DNA of 64,000 nt from Chitinophagaceae bacterium BSSC1. GTDB taxonomy: Bacteria; Bacteroidota; Bacteroidia; Chitinophagales; Chitinophagaceae. The stretch spans positions 930,001 to 994,000 of the forward strand of contig NKJC01000001.1 in NCBI GenBank assembly GCA_002256435.1, in the 5' to 3' direction. Position 1 is the stretch's first letter. The number at the start of each line of letters is the position of its first letter. A program made the translations under genes and the position numbers. The notes under the pieces were generated by a model that had not been told where the DNA came from, did not search any database, and was given only the letters and a program-made list of their open reading frames with translations. Of the stretch, positions 27,101 to 36,091 are shown in pieces.

Positions 27101-29759
27101 CTGCGCCCATGGCATTCTGAAGCAACTTGATTTTTATCAGTGCCACTTTATCAGAAACGGTAGGGAGTTGTTCTATAAATGCCATGTCTTTTCCACGCAT
27201 GTCTTTTTGCAAGCGGATCATGGAAAAAATAATTTTTGACAAATTGGGTTGCGTACTAATAGTTACATTTAATGAATGCAGGATTTCAGCTATAACTTGT
27301 ATGGATTTTCTAAAATCCTGCTGTACAAAAAGGGCATTGGCATAGTAATATCCAAGATTACCTAATTGTAATGCTGTCAATTCTTTTTGTCTTAAAAATT
27401 GATAGGTGTTTTCACAGATATCAAATTTGAGTACCAAAGAAGCCGCTTTAATGTACTCCATATACAAATCAACCAATTCCTCTGAACGATGCTGCCAATC
27501 TGAAGGCGATAGCATCTCTATCAAATGTCGGTAGCAGCGGAAATTGACCTCAAACAAGGCAATCTTTTGTGCCCGTTCTATTCCCTTCCAAAGCATTTTC
27601 TCAAAAGGTTTGCAAAACCTTGCAGGAACATTTAATAACTTATCTAACAATACAAAAAACGCCTCTTCCATCTCTGCAGTTTCCGGAATGCTGGTATATG
27701 CCGCAATAATGGACAAGTAAATTTCTTGCAAACTTGTATCTGGACTATTGCGCAATAGAAAGGAAGCCAGTTCCATTTCACTGAATGCATAGAATCCGTG
27801 TTTGCCTGCGGGCATTAGTATCCCTTTGTGCAATAGTTGGTCTAGTAAGTTAATGGCAAGCCTTTCATTTTTAATGGCTGTTTTAACCACTTCAAACCAA
27901 AAAGTATTCCCAAATGCTGCTGCATAAGTGAGTAAGATCAATTCCTCATTGGTCAGCCTAGAAATCAGAACTTCATAATAGGATGCTGGATTATTGAAAT
28001 TAATATTGGTAGAAAGCGCAAGGTCTTTGTTGAGCATCCAACAACCTTTTTCAAAATCAAAAGCCAAACCTCCTGTTTCAACCAATTTTTCACAGGCTTT
28101 GTCTATGAGATTGACCAAGCCGCTAGTTTTAGGCAATAACAATGCAGTGGTTGGTTCTAGATCTTTCTCACAAAGACCTGCCATAGAAAGTAACTGAATA
28201 GTTTGAATAGCAGTTAGGGGCAATAAATTAATCTTAGCTTTTACAAAACCCTGCTCTTCAATATTCTGCCATTTATGCAAATAGGTTAACTGTTCTTGAT
28301 TGAGTTTATGATTTTCATAAGTAAAAATGAAATTGATTCTAGTTGCAGGAAACTCATTTAGAAAACCTTGAATTAGTTTTAACACCTGTGGGGATGCATG
28401 ATGAATATCTCTTAAACAGATGAGCAAGCGCTTATCCATTTCTAGAAATGTTTTCAAAAATGTAGCAAAGGCATAAATTAATTGATTCTGTAATTCCAAG
28501 GGGCCTTCTTCCTTGTATTGTTTTACATAGGGAATAATCTGTTTTAAGTCTGGGCAAATGTCTATCAAAATGTTAGATGCAGTACCTAAACGCTCTTTAC
28601 AAGCATTGATAAATGCATTCAATTCTTCTTGACTCTGTGAAAGATAATACTTGGTTATTTGGTCAAGAATATTTTTGAATGCATCATAAGGTACCGGATC
28701 ATCTTTGAGAAAAATAGCGTCTACTACTAGGTTTTTTCTATTGGCAACCAATTCACAAAAATGATTTACAGCATATTGTTTACCAGATCCTTTTACCCCT
28801 TCAACAAAGAACAAAAAACACTCCCCACCTTCCGCAGCTTGGTGGTAATGGTTTTGAAAATAAGTTGCTTTATTTTCAAAAACAGAGGGAAAATGATGCG
28901 TTAGTATAAAATGTTGTTGTTGAGAACTACTTACAATCCCCAACTCTTCCTCTAAGTCTCCTTTTTCAAAAATTTGTTGGGCCTGTTCTAATGAAAACAA
29001 TGCTGCTTCAGTACCCATTACTCTTTTTTGAGGATCCTTGTTTAATAAACCAGTAATTAGACCCGAAATGGCTTTACCCATAAAAGTGTTTCGCTCAAAA
29101 GCCGCTACCGGTTCAAAAGTGAGGTGCTTGTAAATGATACCCATGGTATCGTTTCCATCAAATGGAACTACCCCTGTGAAAAGTTTGTATAGCGTAGCAC
29201 CAATACCATACATATCTGTATAATAGCCCGGCTTTACATTGTACCTACCAGTTTGTTCTGGCGCTATATAGTGAATTAATCCGGTTGAAAGATAGCGCTC
29301 CTTTTCTAAGAGCCTAGGCTTTCTAGCATCAGTTAAAAATGTCCATTCACTCAAGTGAATTTGATCATTAGTATCAATTAATAAGTGATGTGGGTTAATG
29401 GCCCCATGTAAATACTTTGACTTATGTAATTGAGCAATAATTTGTATTAATTGTTTGGCAATGGCAAATGCCTTTCTAGTATATACGCGGTCAATTTGGT
29501 GGGTTTCAATCCACTGGTCTAGTGACTGTAATTGAAAAAAAGGATAGTATAATCCTGCCTCTCCATCTTTGCCAATAGGTGTAAAAAAACGCCCATTTAA
29601 GGGGAGCATTTTGGCATTGTCTAATTCCTTATCGGCCATGCCAGGCCATGGAGATTTATATGCTTTTAACAACACAACACCGCCATCCACTGTCTTTTGA
29701 AAGAAATGGGCATGGATGGTCTCCAGCATTTTTGTGTCTTTTATTTTACCTGCATCCAT
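24162..29759 (-). CDS. Giant signalling fusion: pseudokinase, ATPase, GAF, adenylate cyclase, HD domain
   Basis: 1865 residues. Residues about 20-265: protein-kinase fold (YIAPEQTGRYN, YTDMYGIGATLYKLFTG) but HRD is HGA (118-120), the catalytic-loop Asn is His125 and DFG is SEW (137-139), so it is a pseudokinase. About 290-600: STAND/AAA-type ATPase with P-loop GVKGSGKQ (321-328; Gln replaces Ser/Thr). About 600-1270: helical, TPR-like. About 1286-1443: GAF, then a coiled coil. About 1490-1665: class III cyclase with both metal aspartates (LFTDFVDFT, IGDAYLAV), the Lys (EKIKTIGD) and Asp (AYDIWGD) that favour ATP, and the transition-state Asn/Arg (VNTAARM). About 1690-1865: HD domain (HTIWHTSDV, LYHDTGF, CDADLDYLG). 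Predicted ligand-gated cAMP synthesis; the HD domain may hydrolyse a nucleotide. Starts three bases after the carotenoid oxygenase gene. Confidence 0.9.
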   Translation of the reverse strand: MDAGKIKDTKMLETIHAHFFQKTVDGGVVLLKAYKSPWPGMADKELDNAKMLPLNGRFFTPIGKDGEAGLYYPFFQLQSLDQWIETHQIDRVYTRKAFAIAKQLIQIIAQLHKSKYLHGAINPHHLLIDTNDQIHLSEWTFLTDARKPRLLEKERYLSTGLIHYIAPEQTGRYNVKPGYYTDMYGIGATLYKLFTGVVPFDGNDTMGIIYKHLTFEPVAAFERNTFMGKAISGLITGLLNKDPQKRVMGTEAALFSLEQAQQIFEKGDLEEELGIVSSSQQQHFILTHHFPSVFENKATYFQNHYHQAAEGGECFLFFVEGVKGSGKQYAVNHFCELVANRKNLVVDAIFLKDDPVPYDAFKNILDQITKYYLSQSQEELNAFINACKERLGTASNILIDICPDLKQIIPYVKQYKEEGPLELQNQLIYAFATFLKTFLEMDKRLLICLRDIHHASPQVLKLIQGFLNEFPATRINFIFTYENHKLNQEQLTYLHKWQNIEEQGFVKAKINLLPLTAIQTIQLLSMAGLCEKDLEPTTALLLPKTSGLVNLIDKACEKLVETGGLAFDFEKGCWMLNKDLALSTNINFNNPASYYEVLISRLTNEELILLTYAAAFGNTFWFEVVKTAIKNERLAINLLDQLLHKGILMPAGKHGFYAFSEMELASFLLRNSPDTSLQEIYLSIIAAYTSIPETAEMEEAFFVLLDKLLNVPARFCKPFEKMLWKGIERAQKIALFEVNFRCYRHLIEMLSPSDWQHRSEELVDLYMEYIKAASLVLKFDICENTYQFLRQKELTALQLGNLGYYYANALFVQQDFRKSIQVIAEILHSLNVTISTQPNLSKIIFSMIRLQKDMRGKDMAFIEQLPTVSDKVALIKIKLLQNAMGAAYLYAPKMIPELTSKQLSLSIKSGASDLFGLCLACYGFILSMYSNKPKEAQKTYEIAVTMNERFSDSVAIATTEFLYATFIGINHLSWKQCSERLYENYIFSRQIGQINIAFFSLITHFSNRFYAESNLEKMLESLSEILPIVATNKQQNALEYLEILRAFSLDLMGQDFASQPMVQHLSNISSIKEKAVLELEYTALNHIHILEEMHDFFSGNYEVSKKRVQLMLTMKAQLGMVNSFVMHHFFLALKILKLERSLQFWEFRFVGKTIQLMQAWAKQQEENHLAKSWLLMGLLAARKKQTAKTMFFLQKAFDTAIKYEQYMTAGIATKSLAECYQKQGMGELEKTYIRHAHTQFNFWGAKLLVRQLEKEYPFLITGKEGHATQRLHVALDNDFQSFIKASNSIASEINLEKLLSKLISVLIENAAAENAFFIIPDANGQFTIYASKKGLDPVNTELVSASKRNLPLSIVQYVYRTRQVLLLNNAYNEAAYKNDQYIQSNQVRSLLCLPVLKNNAVQGLILLENNFLNQAFTHERTEIVKLLASQIAVSFENATLYNNVEQKIIQRTSELQAEKEKSEELLLNILPSEIAEELKNKGSSVAKQYDHVTVLFTDFVDFTKLAEQFGPRDLVEELDFCFKNFDHITTQFGLEKIKTIGDAYLAVCGLPLEEEKHAEKVLEAALAIQQFIVENKRIKKAASKLYFDIRIGISSGSVVAGIVGSKKFAYDIWGDTVNTAARMVENSDVNRINISGNTYALIKECFDCEYRGKILAKNKGFIDMYFVNDFFLLEKIKHRVFMRMKDLDQRLHYHTIWHTSDVLLQAERIAQLEGIDNERDALLLKIAALYHDTGFLKTYLNHEEVSCDIFMEDAEQLAYELTINEKERICQLILVTKTPQEPQNHLEQIICDADLDYLGRDDFWLIGKKLYSELYGYGMIHDEHDWNMLQLSFLGKHHYWTKTSQKMRADKKAEYLSAIQAKLNK

Positions 29760-29762
29760 GCG

Positions 29763-31928
29763 TTATTGATAGTGTGGAAATACTTCTTTTTTCATAAATG
29801 CTTCCAGCAATTCCTTTTTTTCAAGGTTAGTAAATCTATTCAAGACTTCTGTATAATCTTCAACGGGGTCTACCACATAGTCTGCTGGAGATGGTTCACA
29901 ATCGGCAATCCAAACGGAGTGTATGGTAAATGCATATTGGAGGGCATCGTGCGCCATTTTACAAACAGGACCCTGACTTAAATTTGCTGCATCAAAGAAC
30001 CAGACCTCACGGGTATACTCATTCGCTTCAAGGTTTTCTGTTCCATTAACCATGGTGCACAAGATATAACCATTTAATTCCGGAGGCAAGTTGGTAGAGG
30101 CATTTTTCTTGGGTACAAATTGTAATGACCGTAGGTTTTGGTTCATCTCAAAATGAAACCAGTCTTCAAATTCCATGGTAGCCGTGTTCATCCTACTCAA
30201 ACAAAACGGAACACCTTTCTTAGTATACTCCAGCATTTTCTTAACCGGAATTTTTCTGTGCTGGTATTTGCCATACATTTTTCGGATAAAATTTGTGAGC
30301 AGTCTATAGTCTAAGCCATAAGATTGCCAAAAGATATAAGGAATCTTATTGGTAGGAACATCGGCGGAAGCCATATCTCTAAAAGTATTCAACCCTACCG
30401 CCCAGGTATGTGCTTCTTTGAGTTGGGTTGTATCATCTCCTTCAAATCCTTTTTGCCAAATTTTTACAGACTCCCTTTTCTCACCTGTATTGCCATTAAT
30501 CACAAACTTACCTGCCCTACCAATATCCATTTCTCCACTGGCCATTAGGCCGATGGTATTTTCTAAAACTGGCTTGGTAGGGTCAATGCCCAATGTATCA
30601 TAAGGTCTTACCCATTCCGCTGCACAGGAAGCCGCGTTATGCGATGTATAAATGGTGATATCGTTGTTAGGATTTTCATACTCAACAGAATAATGTACGG
30701 TTTCTAGGTCTACCATTACTTTGCGCGCTTTTACATCTGTTACCCCTTCTACTAAATCTGAACGCTTTACCAAATATAGTGGAGTATTGGGTTCCATGGC
30801 TTTTGCTACACACCAACGGATGATATTATTGAGCAAGGGATATTTTGGAAAAGGCATATTGGTCATAATATCCAAAGCAAACTTGAGAGAACTATCTACC
30901 AATATGATAAAATCCTTGCTCAATGCTGTTTGGTGCATGGTCTGATGAATGACCAAATTTTTACCCTTGGGGCCTACAATATTCCAGGTCTGTAATTTTC
31001 CTTTCCCCGACCATTTTAAGATGCTCACAGAATTGACCATCCCAAAAATGTCTTCCTGTTTCTCTTCATTGGGACTAGTATCATCTGCATGCAATTTTTC
31101 TACATATGCTGGAAAAACAAATCCCATAAAAGCCCTTGCAACACCCCTAAATAATTTGCCAATCCAACGCATAAGGGATTGTAAAAAGCGATAGACTTTC
31201 TTAAAAAAACGATTGGTCACATGCCAAATTCTAGTGAGGTCTAAACTGAATATGCTTGTGAAGATTAGATTATTCATGTTTTTACGAAAACAAACCGTAA
31301 AAAACTCTTGGGTTACTGGATCAAAACAAGGGTGTGCGGAGGACTGTATTAATTCAAATACGTCTTCTTGAATCACAAAAGAAAGTGACTCACTCCATTC
31401 TTTATTATAACCAATGGCAGTAATCACTTTCATGGATTTGGGATCCACTTCAAAAGGACGTCCCGCATCAAAATTCACCGTGATCCTAGTATGTTGGTTT
31501 CCTGGAAACCTAAAAGCTGCTATAGAAGTATTGGCTTGGTTGCGAGAGCCCAATGTGCTTGATGTACGTGCAATGCCCTTGCTCTTAAAAAAAATTCCTT
31601 TTTTATAATAATCCGTTCCCCACTTACTAGCTTCGTCTGCATAGTAGCAAGGTGTTTTTAGCAGGGCAGATTTTACCCTTACTTTTCCCGGCACACTGCA
31701 ATCAAAACGAAACAACATGCCGTCTCCATTAAATACCATCTGCCCCCACTCTGGGTTATCCGTTCCATCTGGATTCTTTTTAGGAATGGGTGTACTACTA
31801 TTGACTGTTCCAACTGGAGAATTAATAAACACGAATCCATCCATGTCTGTGGGTACAACACCTTCTATACACTGCAAATCAACTTCTATCTCTTCTCTTG
31901 ATGCATAAGTTAGTGCTGTTTTTCTCAT
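29763..31928 (-). CDS. Carotenoid oxygenase family protein (RPE65/CCD type)
   Basis: 721 residues, longer than most bacterial family members (about 480-540). Seen: MVFNGDGMLFRFD at about residues 64-76, the family signature, and several histidines in the expected order (HPCFDP at about 198, VIHQTMHQTAL near 325, TSHNAASC near 430, FTIHSVWIAD near 667) that could form the four-His iron site. An insertion rich in basic and aromatic residues (about 240-285) may contact membranes. The family cleaves carotenoid or stilbene double bonds with oxygen, giving apocarotenoids or retinal. It precedes the cyclase fusion by three bases, so the two are one transcription unit. No carotenoid synthesis or rhodopsin gene is in this window; the substrate is unknown. 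Confidence 0.88.
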   Translation of the reverse strand: MRKTALTYASREEIEVDLQCIEGVVPTDMDGFVFINSPVGTVNSSTPIPKKNPDGTDNPEWGQMVFNGDGMLFRFDCSVPGKVRVKSALLKTPCYYADEASKWGTDYYKKGIFFKSKGIARTSSTLGSRNQANTSIAAFRFPGNQHTRITVNFDAGRPFEVDPKSMKVITAIGYNKEWSESLSFVIQEDVFELIQSSAHPCFDPVTQEFFTVCFRKNMNNLIFTSIFSLDLTRIWHVTNRFFKKVYRFLQSLMRWIGKLFRGVARAFMGFVFPAYVEKLHADDTSPNEEKQEDIFGMVNSVSILKWSGKGKLQTWNIVGPKGKNLVIHQTMHQTALSKDFIILVDSSLKFALDIMTNMPFPKYPLLNNIIRWCVAKAMEPNTPLYLVKRSDLVEGVTDVKARKVMVDLETVHYSVEYENPNNDITIYTSHNAASCAAEWVRPYDTLGIDPTKPVLENTIGLMASGEMDIGRAGKFVINGNTGEKRESVKIWQKGFEGDDTTQLKEAHTWAVGLNTFRDMASADVPTNKIPYIFWQSYGLDYRLLTNFIRKMYGKYQHRKIPVKKMLEYTKKGVPFCLSRMNTATMEFEDWFHFEMNQNLRSLQFVPKKNASTNLPPELNGYILCTMVNGTENLEANEYTREVWFFDAANLSQGPVCKMAHDALQYAFTIHSVWIADCEPSPADYVVDPVEDYTEVLNRFTNLEKKELLEAFMKKEVFPHYQ

Positions 31929-32010
31929 GAAAACGTTTTTAGGGAATCAGTAAAAATGAGATTCAAATTAAGAAAAATAATGATAAATTGGGAGGGGGAT
32001 TCAAATATAA

Positions 32011-32637
32011 CTAATGTACTAAGACCAACACATTAATCAAGTGTAATTTTTCATCTTGCTGAATTTCTAAGACTTCATTGATGAATACCTGTTCTGATAA
32101 AGCACTGATAAAGGATCTTCCCACCAATCGTTGTGGAGTGGTCAAAAGAATGGTAGTTCCCTTCTTCAGAAAATGATGGATCATGTTTAGCAATGCATCA
32201 AATTGACTTGGGTCATAGTTCACATCGCAGAGTAAAAGGGTATCGGCATTAAGATCTGGGGGCAGCTGATGCCAGTTGATTTGTTTGGCTTCAATGTTTG
32301 ATAAACTATTGAGCTCAATATTTTGCTGCATCCATTGAACCGCGTCTGCTGCATAGTCAGACACAATGGTGTTTGATGCAAATTTGCTTGCATAAAAAGC
32401 GGGGAGCCCTAGCCCTGCGGCTATTTCAACAAGTTTTTTGTCTTTAATATAGGCTGGATGCGCTTCCAAGAATTGAATCATGGCTAGTGCAGAAGGCCAG
32501 GCCCTACCCCAAAAAGGGGCATCGCCGTAGGCACTTTTTTGATGACTTGTTTGCAAGGCTTGAAAATTGGGCACCCAAATTTTTAGTGTTTGATTGCCCA
32601 ATTTGAATTCCTGTAAGTCTGCTGCAATTGATTCCAT
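32011..32637 (-). CDS. SAM-dependent methyltransferase
   Basis: 208 residues with a Rossmann-like methyltransferase core: motif I VEIAAGLGLPAFYAS, motif II IVSDYAADAVQWM, then LLLCDVNYDPSQFDALL. The start (LQEFKLGNQTLKIWVPNFQAL...APFWGRAWPSA) resembles the METTL/ETFB-lysine type protein methyltransferases, in which a tryptophan-containing FWGRxWPSA segment precedes motif I. Substrate unknown. It lies 82 bases before the carotenoid oxygenase gene in the same orientation and may head that unit. Divergent from the cyclophilin gene. Confidence 0.85.
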   Translation of the reverse strand: MESIAADLQEFKLGNQTLKIWVPNFQALQTSHQKSAYGDAPFWGRAWPSALAMIQFLEAHPAYIKDKKLVEIAAGLGLPAFYASKFASNTIVSDYAADAVQWMQQNIELNSLSNIEAKQINWHQLPPDLNADTLLLCDVNYDPSQFDALLNMIHHFLKKGTTILLTTPQRLVGRSFISALSEQVFINEVLEIQQDEKLHLINVLVLVH

Positions 32638-32695
32638 AATTGCTCAAATGATGGTAAAATGCCTTTGATAGACTAGTTTCGCAAAAAATATATTT

Positions 32696-33142
32696 ATGAG
32701 CGAACAAATCTTAACAAAGGGCCAGATCCATACCGCTAAGGGCATCATGAGTTTTGAACTTTATGATGATGACGCACCCATTGCTGTTGCCAATTTTAAA
32801 AAATTGATCAATGAGGGCTTTTATAACGGTCTAACTTTTCACCGTGTGATCCCAAATTTCATGATCCAAGGTGGTTGCCCCGATGGTACTGGTGCCGGCG
32901 GCCCAGGATATTCCATTCAGTGTGAAACCAGCGGAGCAAAGCAAATTCATGACCGCGGCGTTTTGTCTATGGCACACCGTGGTAGAAATACCGGAGGTTC
33001 TCAGTTTTTCATCTGCCACAACCGTGCAGGCGTAAGACATTTAGATGGTGTTCACACTTGCTTTGGTAAACTCACCGATGGTTTGGATGTATTAGACCAA
33101 ATTAAAGGCGGAGACGTAATGACCAAAGTAGAACTCATCTAA
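32696..33142 (+). CDS. Cyclophilin-type peptidyl-prolyl isomerase
   Basis: 148 residues, compact single-domain cyclophilin without signal peptide. Active-site segments [19 protein letters not shown] and [16 protein letters not shown] are present, with the catalytic Arg in FHRV. Such proteins assist folding of cytosolic proteins. The stop TAA abuts the stop of the convergent CDGSH gene, forming TAATTA with no spacer. Confidence 0.96.
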   Translation: MSEQILTKGQIHTAKGIMSFELYDDDAPIAVANFKKLINEGFYNGLTFHRVIPNFMIQGGCPDGTGAGGPGYSIQCETSGAKQIHDRGVLSMAHRGRNTGGSQFFICHNRAGVRHLDGVHTCFGKLTDGLDVLDQIKGGDVMTKVELI

Positions 33143-33367
33143 TTACAAAGTCTTTTTAGGAGGAAGGGCAAAAGCCTTTGCCTCATGTTGAAACTCACCC
33201 TTGTGCGACCCATCGCAGAAGGGTTTGTTTTTACTAAGACCACAGCGGCACAAACCCACTACTTCTCTACCTGCCAAATCATAGACATTTCCTTCTCTGT
33301 CTACAATTGTAAAATCTCCTTCTACTTTCATAGATCCATTATCGTTAATAGTAATCTTGGTTGCCAT
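33143..33367 (-). CDS. CDGSH iron-sulfur domain protein
   Basis: 74 residues from ATG 33367; the frame extends ten codons upstream but the ATG gives the typical MATKITI start. The [2Fe-2S] motif is complete: Cys40-x-Cys42, Cys51 and His55 in [18 protein letters not shown]. Bacterial CDGSH proteins of this size carry a pH-labile cluster with Cys3His1 ligation and take part in redox or iron handling; partners are unknown. It is a single gene, convergent with the cyclophilin gene. Confidence 0.93.
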   Translation of the reverse strand: MATKITINDNGSMKVEGDFTIVDREGNVYDLAGREVVGLCRCGLSKNKPFCDGSHKGEFQHEAKAFALPPKKTL

Positions 33368-33412
33368 ATTTTTTTGAGCGAAGATAGCGGTTGACAAGCA
33401 ATAGCAATAAGA

Positions 33413-34771
33413 TTATGGCAGATCTACCAATTTGCGCACCACTTCACTAAAATAGGCAGCATTGCCTGGACCAAACCAATTCATGATCCTGGTTTCATAG
33501 CCCGGCTGGTCATAATAACTGTCTTTGGTGATATAACCCACATAGCCTCCATTAAAACTGGTGACCATTAATTGCTTACCCTTGGTAGCGGCATAGTCTG
33601 TTAGGTCTTGCATGAGCTCTCCACTAAAGTCACAGGGTAATCCCACCATGACCAAATTACCCATTCGCAACATTTTTACCTCATTATCATAATCGCCATA
33701 AAGTTTGGTCCAAAGCCAATGTCTAAAACACCAGTCTTTTGCAAATCGCCATTGCGGCTCGCGCATGGGCAGGTGCAGGGTCATGACTTGTAAATTGGGT
33801 TTTAGTGCAGTGATTTTACTATTCTGTTGAATGGCTGTTTCTAATCCATTGGCCAAATGATGCAATTGTTCCCAATCAGTTGTCCCTTCTTCTTCCGGCC
33901 CCATGCTACCCACAGCACCTGCTAAGTAAATGGCTTGGTCAAAACCAAGATTTTTCTCTAATCCATCTACCAATTGGCCTGGATAGTCTCTGCTCAAACG
34001 CATGACTGAATCACTAAGTGTAGTTGCGTGTGCAGCAAAGGAAGTAAGGATGGCACTAGGTGCTCTTGGCTCCAAACCCAACAAATAAATCATACGCAAA
34101 AAAGGATCTTCTGTTCCCTTGTCACCCACCGTTCTATTTTTCACCAATTCAGGTTTGGCTATACTTGCATATGACAGTTGCACGGGCCTTGCTTTGCCTT
34201 TGGCGATGTTCACTACATGTACAATTTTTCTTGCTAGTTCCTGCACCATTAGGGAGTCATATTTACCAGCAAAGAGTTCTCCAATATAACGCTTGCCCCA
34301 TCCACCAATACTATTATGTGAATGAGTAGCACCAATGTAAACTTGTGAGAAATCTAATCCAATGCTGGGCATCATTTGTTTTAAAACCAGGGTTAGTTCG
34401 GGCGGAATAATGAGTAAGTCACAACTTACAATGGCTGCCTGGGTTTGTCCCTGTTGCAAATAAATGGCCCTAGCATAAATACTATCATGTATGGTTTGAT
34501 AAGGCTTGCCTTCTCTTTTGCCATAACCCGCTGTGGGCATGGGTTTGGTGGGACTAATATTGGCTTTGGACCAACCTGCTAGCAGCATGGAGCTGGTATC
34601 TATTTTAGGAGCATGTTCTTTTGCACTATCTAATATAGCCAGCATTTCTGCATGGAATGCTGATTGATCTATGGGTGTTCTATCGGCCCTACGAATAAAA
34701 AAAGGTAGCACCATCATTATCAGCGCCACAAGCAACATGATGCTTTTTACCAAGATTTTTACAAGCTTCAT
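33413..34771 (-). CDS. Neutral/alkaline ceramidase-like membrane-anchored protein
   Basis: 452 residues from ATG 34771 (MKLVKILVKSIMLLVALIMMVLPFF, a signal anchor). The frame continues upstream, but that would overlap the preceding gene. The body matches the N-terminal catalytic region of neutral/alkaline non-lysosomal ceramidases: LAGWSKANISPTKPMPTAGYG at the start of the mature part, YIGATHSHNSIGGWG (zinc-binding HSH), and SFAAHATTLS. The C-terminal immunoglobulin-like domain of the full enzyme is absent, so sphingolipid hydrolysis is plausible but not certain; many Bacteroidota carry such shorter versions. It follows the Gfo/Idh/MocA gene by ten bases. Confidence 0.8.
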   Translation of the reverse strand: MKLVKILVKSIMLLVALIMMVLPFFIRRADRTPIDQSAFHAEMLAILDSAKEHAPKIDTSSMLLAGWSKANISPTKPMPTAGYGKREGKPYQTIHDSIYARAIYLQQGQTQAAIVSCDLLIIPPELTLVLKQMMPSIGLDFSQVYIGATHSHNSIGGWGKRYIGELFAGKYDSLMVQELARKIVHVVNIAKGKARPVQLSYASIAKPELVKNRTVGDKGTEDPFLRMIYLLGLEPRAPSAILTSFAAHATTLSDSVMRLSRDYPGQLVDGLEKNLGFDQAIYLAGAVGSMGPEEEGTTDWEQLHHLANGLETAIQQNSKITALKPNLQVMTLHLPMREPQWRFAKDWCFRHWLWTKLYGDYDNEVKMLRMGNLVMVGLPCDFSGELMQDLTDYAATKGKQLMVTSFNGGYVGYITKDSYYDQPGYETRIMNWFGPGNAAYFSEVVRKLVDLP

Positions 34772-34781
34772 GAGTGTTTGT

Positions 34782-35789
34782 TTATTTGGATGGTGATTGA
34801 GACCCATAAGCAAACTGTTCCATCATCTCCATTGATTGAATGGCGTCAGCTGCAGAACATGGGTTGTCTGCATTTCCCAAAAAATATTGGACAATTTTTC
34901 CAATCATGGGTTGTTGAATATGCTGGGGAGGTTGAAACTTTTCTGTTTCAATAATGCCATTGCGTTCAATGGTTAATGCATGACCAAATACGGCAAAACG
35001 CAAACTCCCTGTTGAGCCTTGAATTTCAAATAGGTCTTCTTCGTTTCCCTCAGGTGTAGTAAAGCACCAGGTTCCATTAAATAAAACATGATGAGGCAAT
35101 TGCGCAACACCTACCACTAAATCTTCGGCAGTATATAATCCAGCTTGATTTACTGCCAACCCAATGGAACTTGTTGGTTTGCCCAAAAAATGAATCAACA
35201 GGTCTAATTGATGTGGTGCTAAATCATAGAATAATCCTGCTCCAGCAATTGTGGGATCAACGCGCCAATTATTCCCCGTTTTGGCAATCATGGCAGACTG
35301 GTCTGGTTGTAACAAACTGATTCTTGCAAAACGAATGTTTCCAATAGCTTGCTGATCTAGCAATTCCTTGACTCTTATAAAAAGTGGCAATGCCCTTCTA
35401 TAATGAGCAACCACCAATTTTACTCCTGTCTCTTTTGATACTTGTTCCATGCGTCTGCATGCGGCCAAATCCAATGCCATAGGTTTCTCTACATACACTG
35501 GCTTTCCAGCTTGCATGGCTGCAATGGCGTATTCCTCGTGCTGTTTGGGTGGAGTAGCAATATAAATGGCATTAATCTCTGGGTCATTGATTAAATCATG
35601 AGCATTGCTATACCATTTTGGAACTGCATGTCTTTTTGCATAATCCTCCGCTAGGCTAGCGTCTCTTCTCATCACAGCCACCAAACTACTATTGGCTACC
35701 TTATTGAATGCGGGACCACTTTTAACTTCAGTTACGTTTCCGCAACCGATGATGCCCCAGTGAATATTTGTAGTAAGCGGATCAGTCAT
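34782..35789 (-). CDS. Gfo/Idh/MocA family oxidoreductase
   Basis: 335 residues. Rossmann motif WGIIGCGNVTEV near the N-terminus and YVEKPMALDLAACRRM, the EKP motif with the catalytic lysine, are diagnostic. DLAPHQLDLLIHFLG in the C-terminal half contains the conserved D-x-x-x-H pattern. NAD(P)-dependent dehydrogenation of a sugar or inositol derivative is expected; the substrate cannot be read from sequence. It is followed by the ceramidase-like gene and is cytosolic, with no signal sequence. Confidence 0.93.
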   Translation of the reverse strand: MTDPLTTNIHWGIIGCGNVTEVKSGPAFNKVANSSLVAVMRRDASLAEDYAKRHAVPKWYSNAHDLINDPEINAIYIATPPKQHEEYAIAAMQAGKPVYVEKPMALDLAACRRMEQVSKETGVKLVVAHYRRALPLFIRVKELLDQQAIGNIRFARISLLQPDQSAMIAKTGNNWRVDPTIAGAGLFYDLAPHQLDLLIHFLGKPTSSIGLAVNQAGLYTAEDLVVGVAQLPHHVLFNGTWCFTTPEGNEEDLFEIQGSTGSLRFAVFGHALTIERNGIIETEKFQPPQHIQQPMIGKIVQYFLGNADNPCSAADAIQSMEMMEQFAYGSQSPSK

Positions 35790-36091
35790 ATTGTAAAAGG
35801 TTTAGATGCCATAAGTAGAAGAAGATTATTTAATTGTCTAATGTAAATAGAATTCATTTATTTATTAGCTAGTAGGCAGCATTAAAGATATAGTTTGTAT
35901 CTCATCATTGTGTAGTAGGAAGAACTATGCCCAGTCTTCAAAGAGGCAATGCAACTATTTATCCTGATAACACAAAATAACGTTAAAACGTAATCCCCAA
36001 AATTTTATTGATGTCTCTTGGCATGATAATTTCTGTTATCCTGTCAATGGATAGATTTTTACCTATTGTTTAGTATTTATTGAAACACAAC
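35790..36091. other. Divergent intergenic region, about 300 bases
   Basis: AT-rich, between the oxidoreductase gene and the cytochrome cluster. It must carry the promoter for the plus-strand cluster, but I find no exact TAnnTTTG element with a -33 partner. The direct repeat AACGT twice in AATAACGTTAAAACGTAATC at about 35978-35997 is the only marked structure. Confidence 0.5.
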
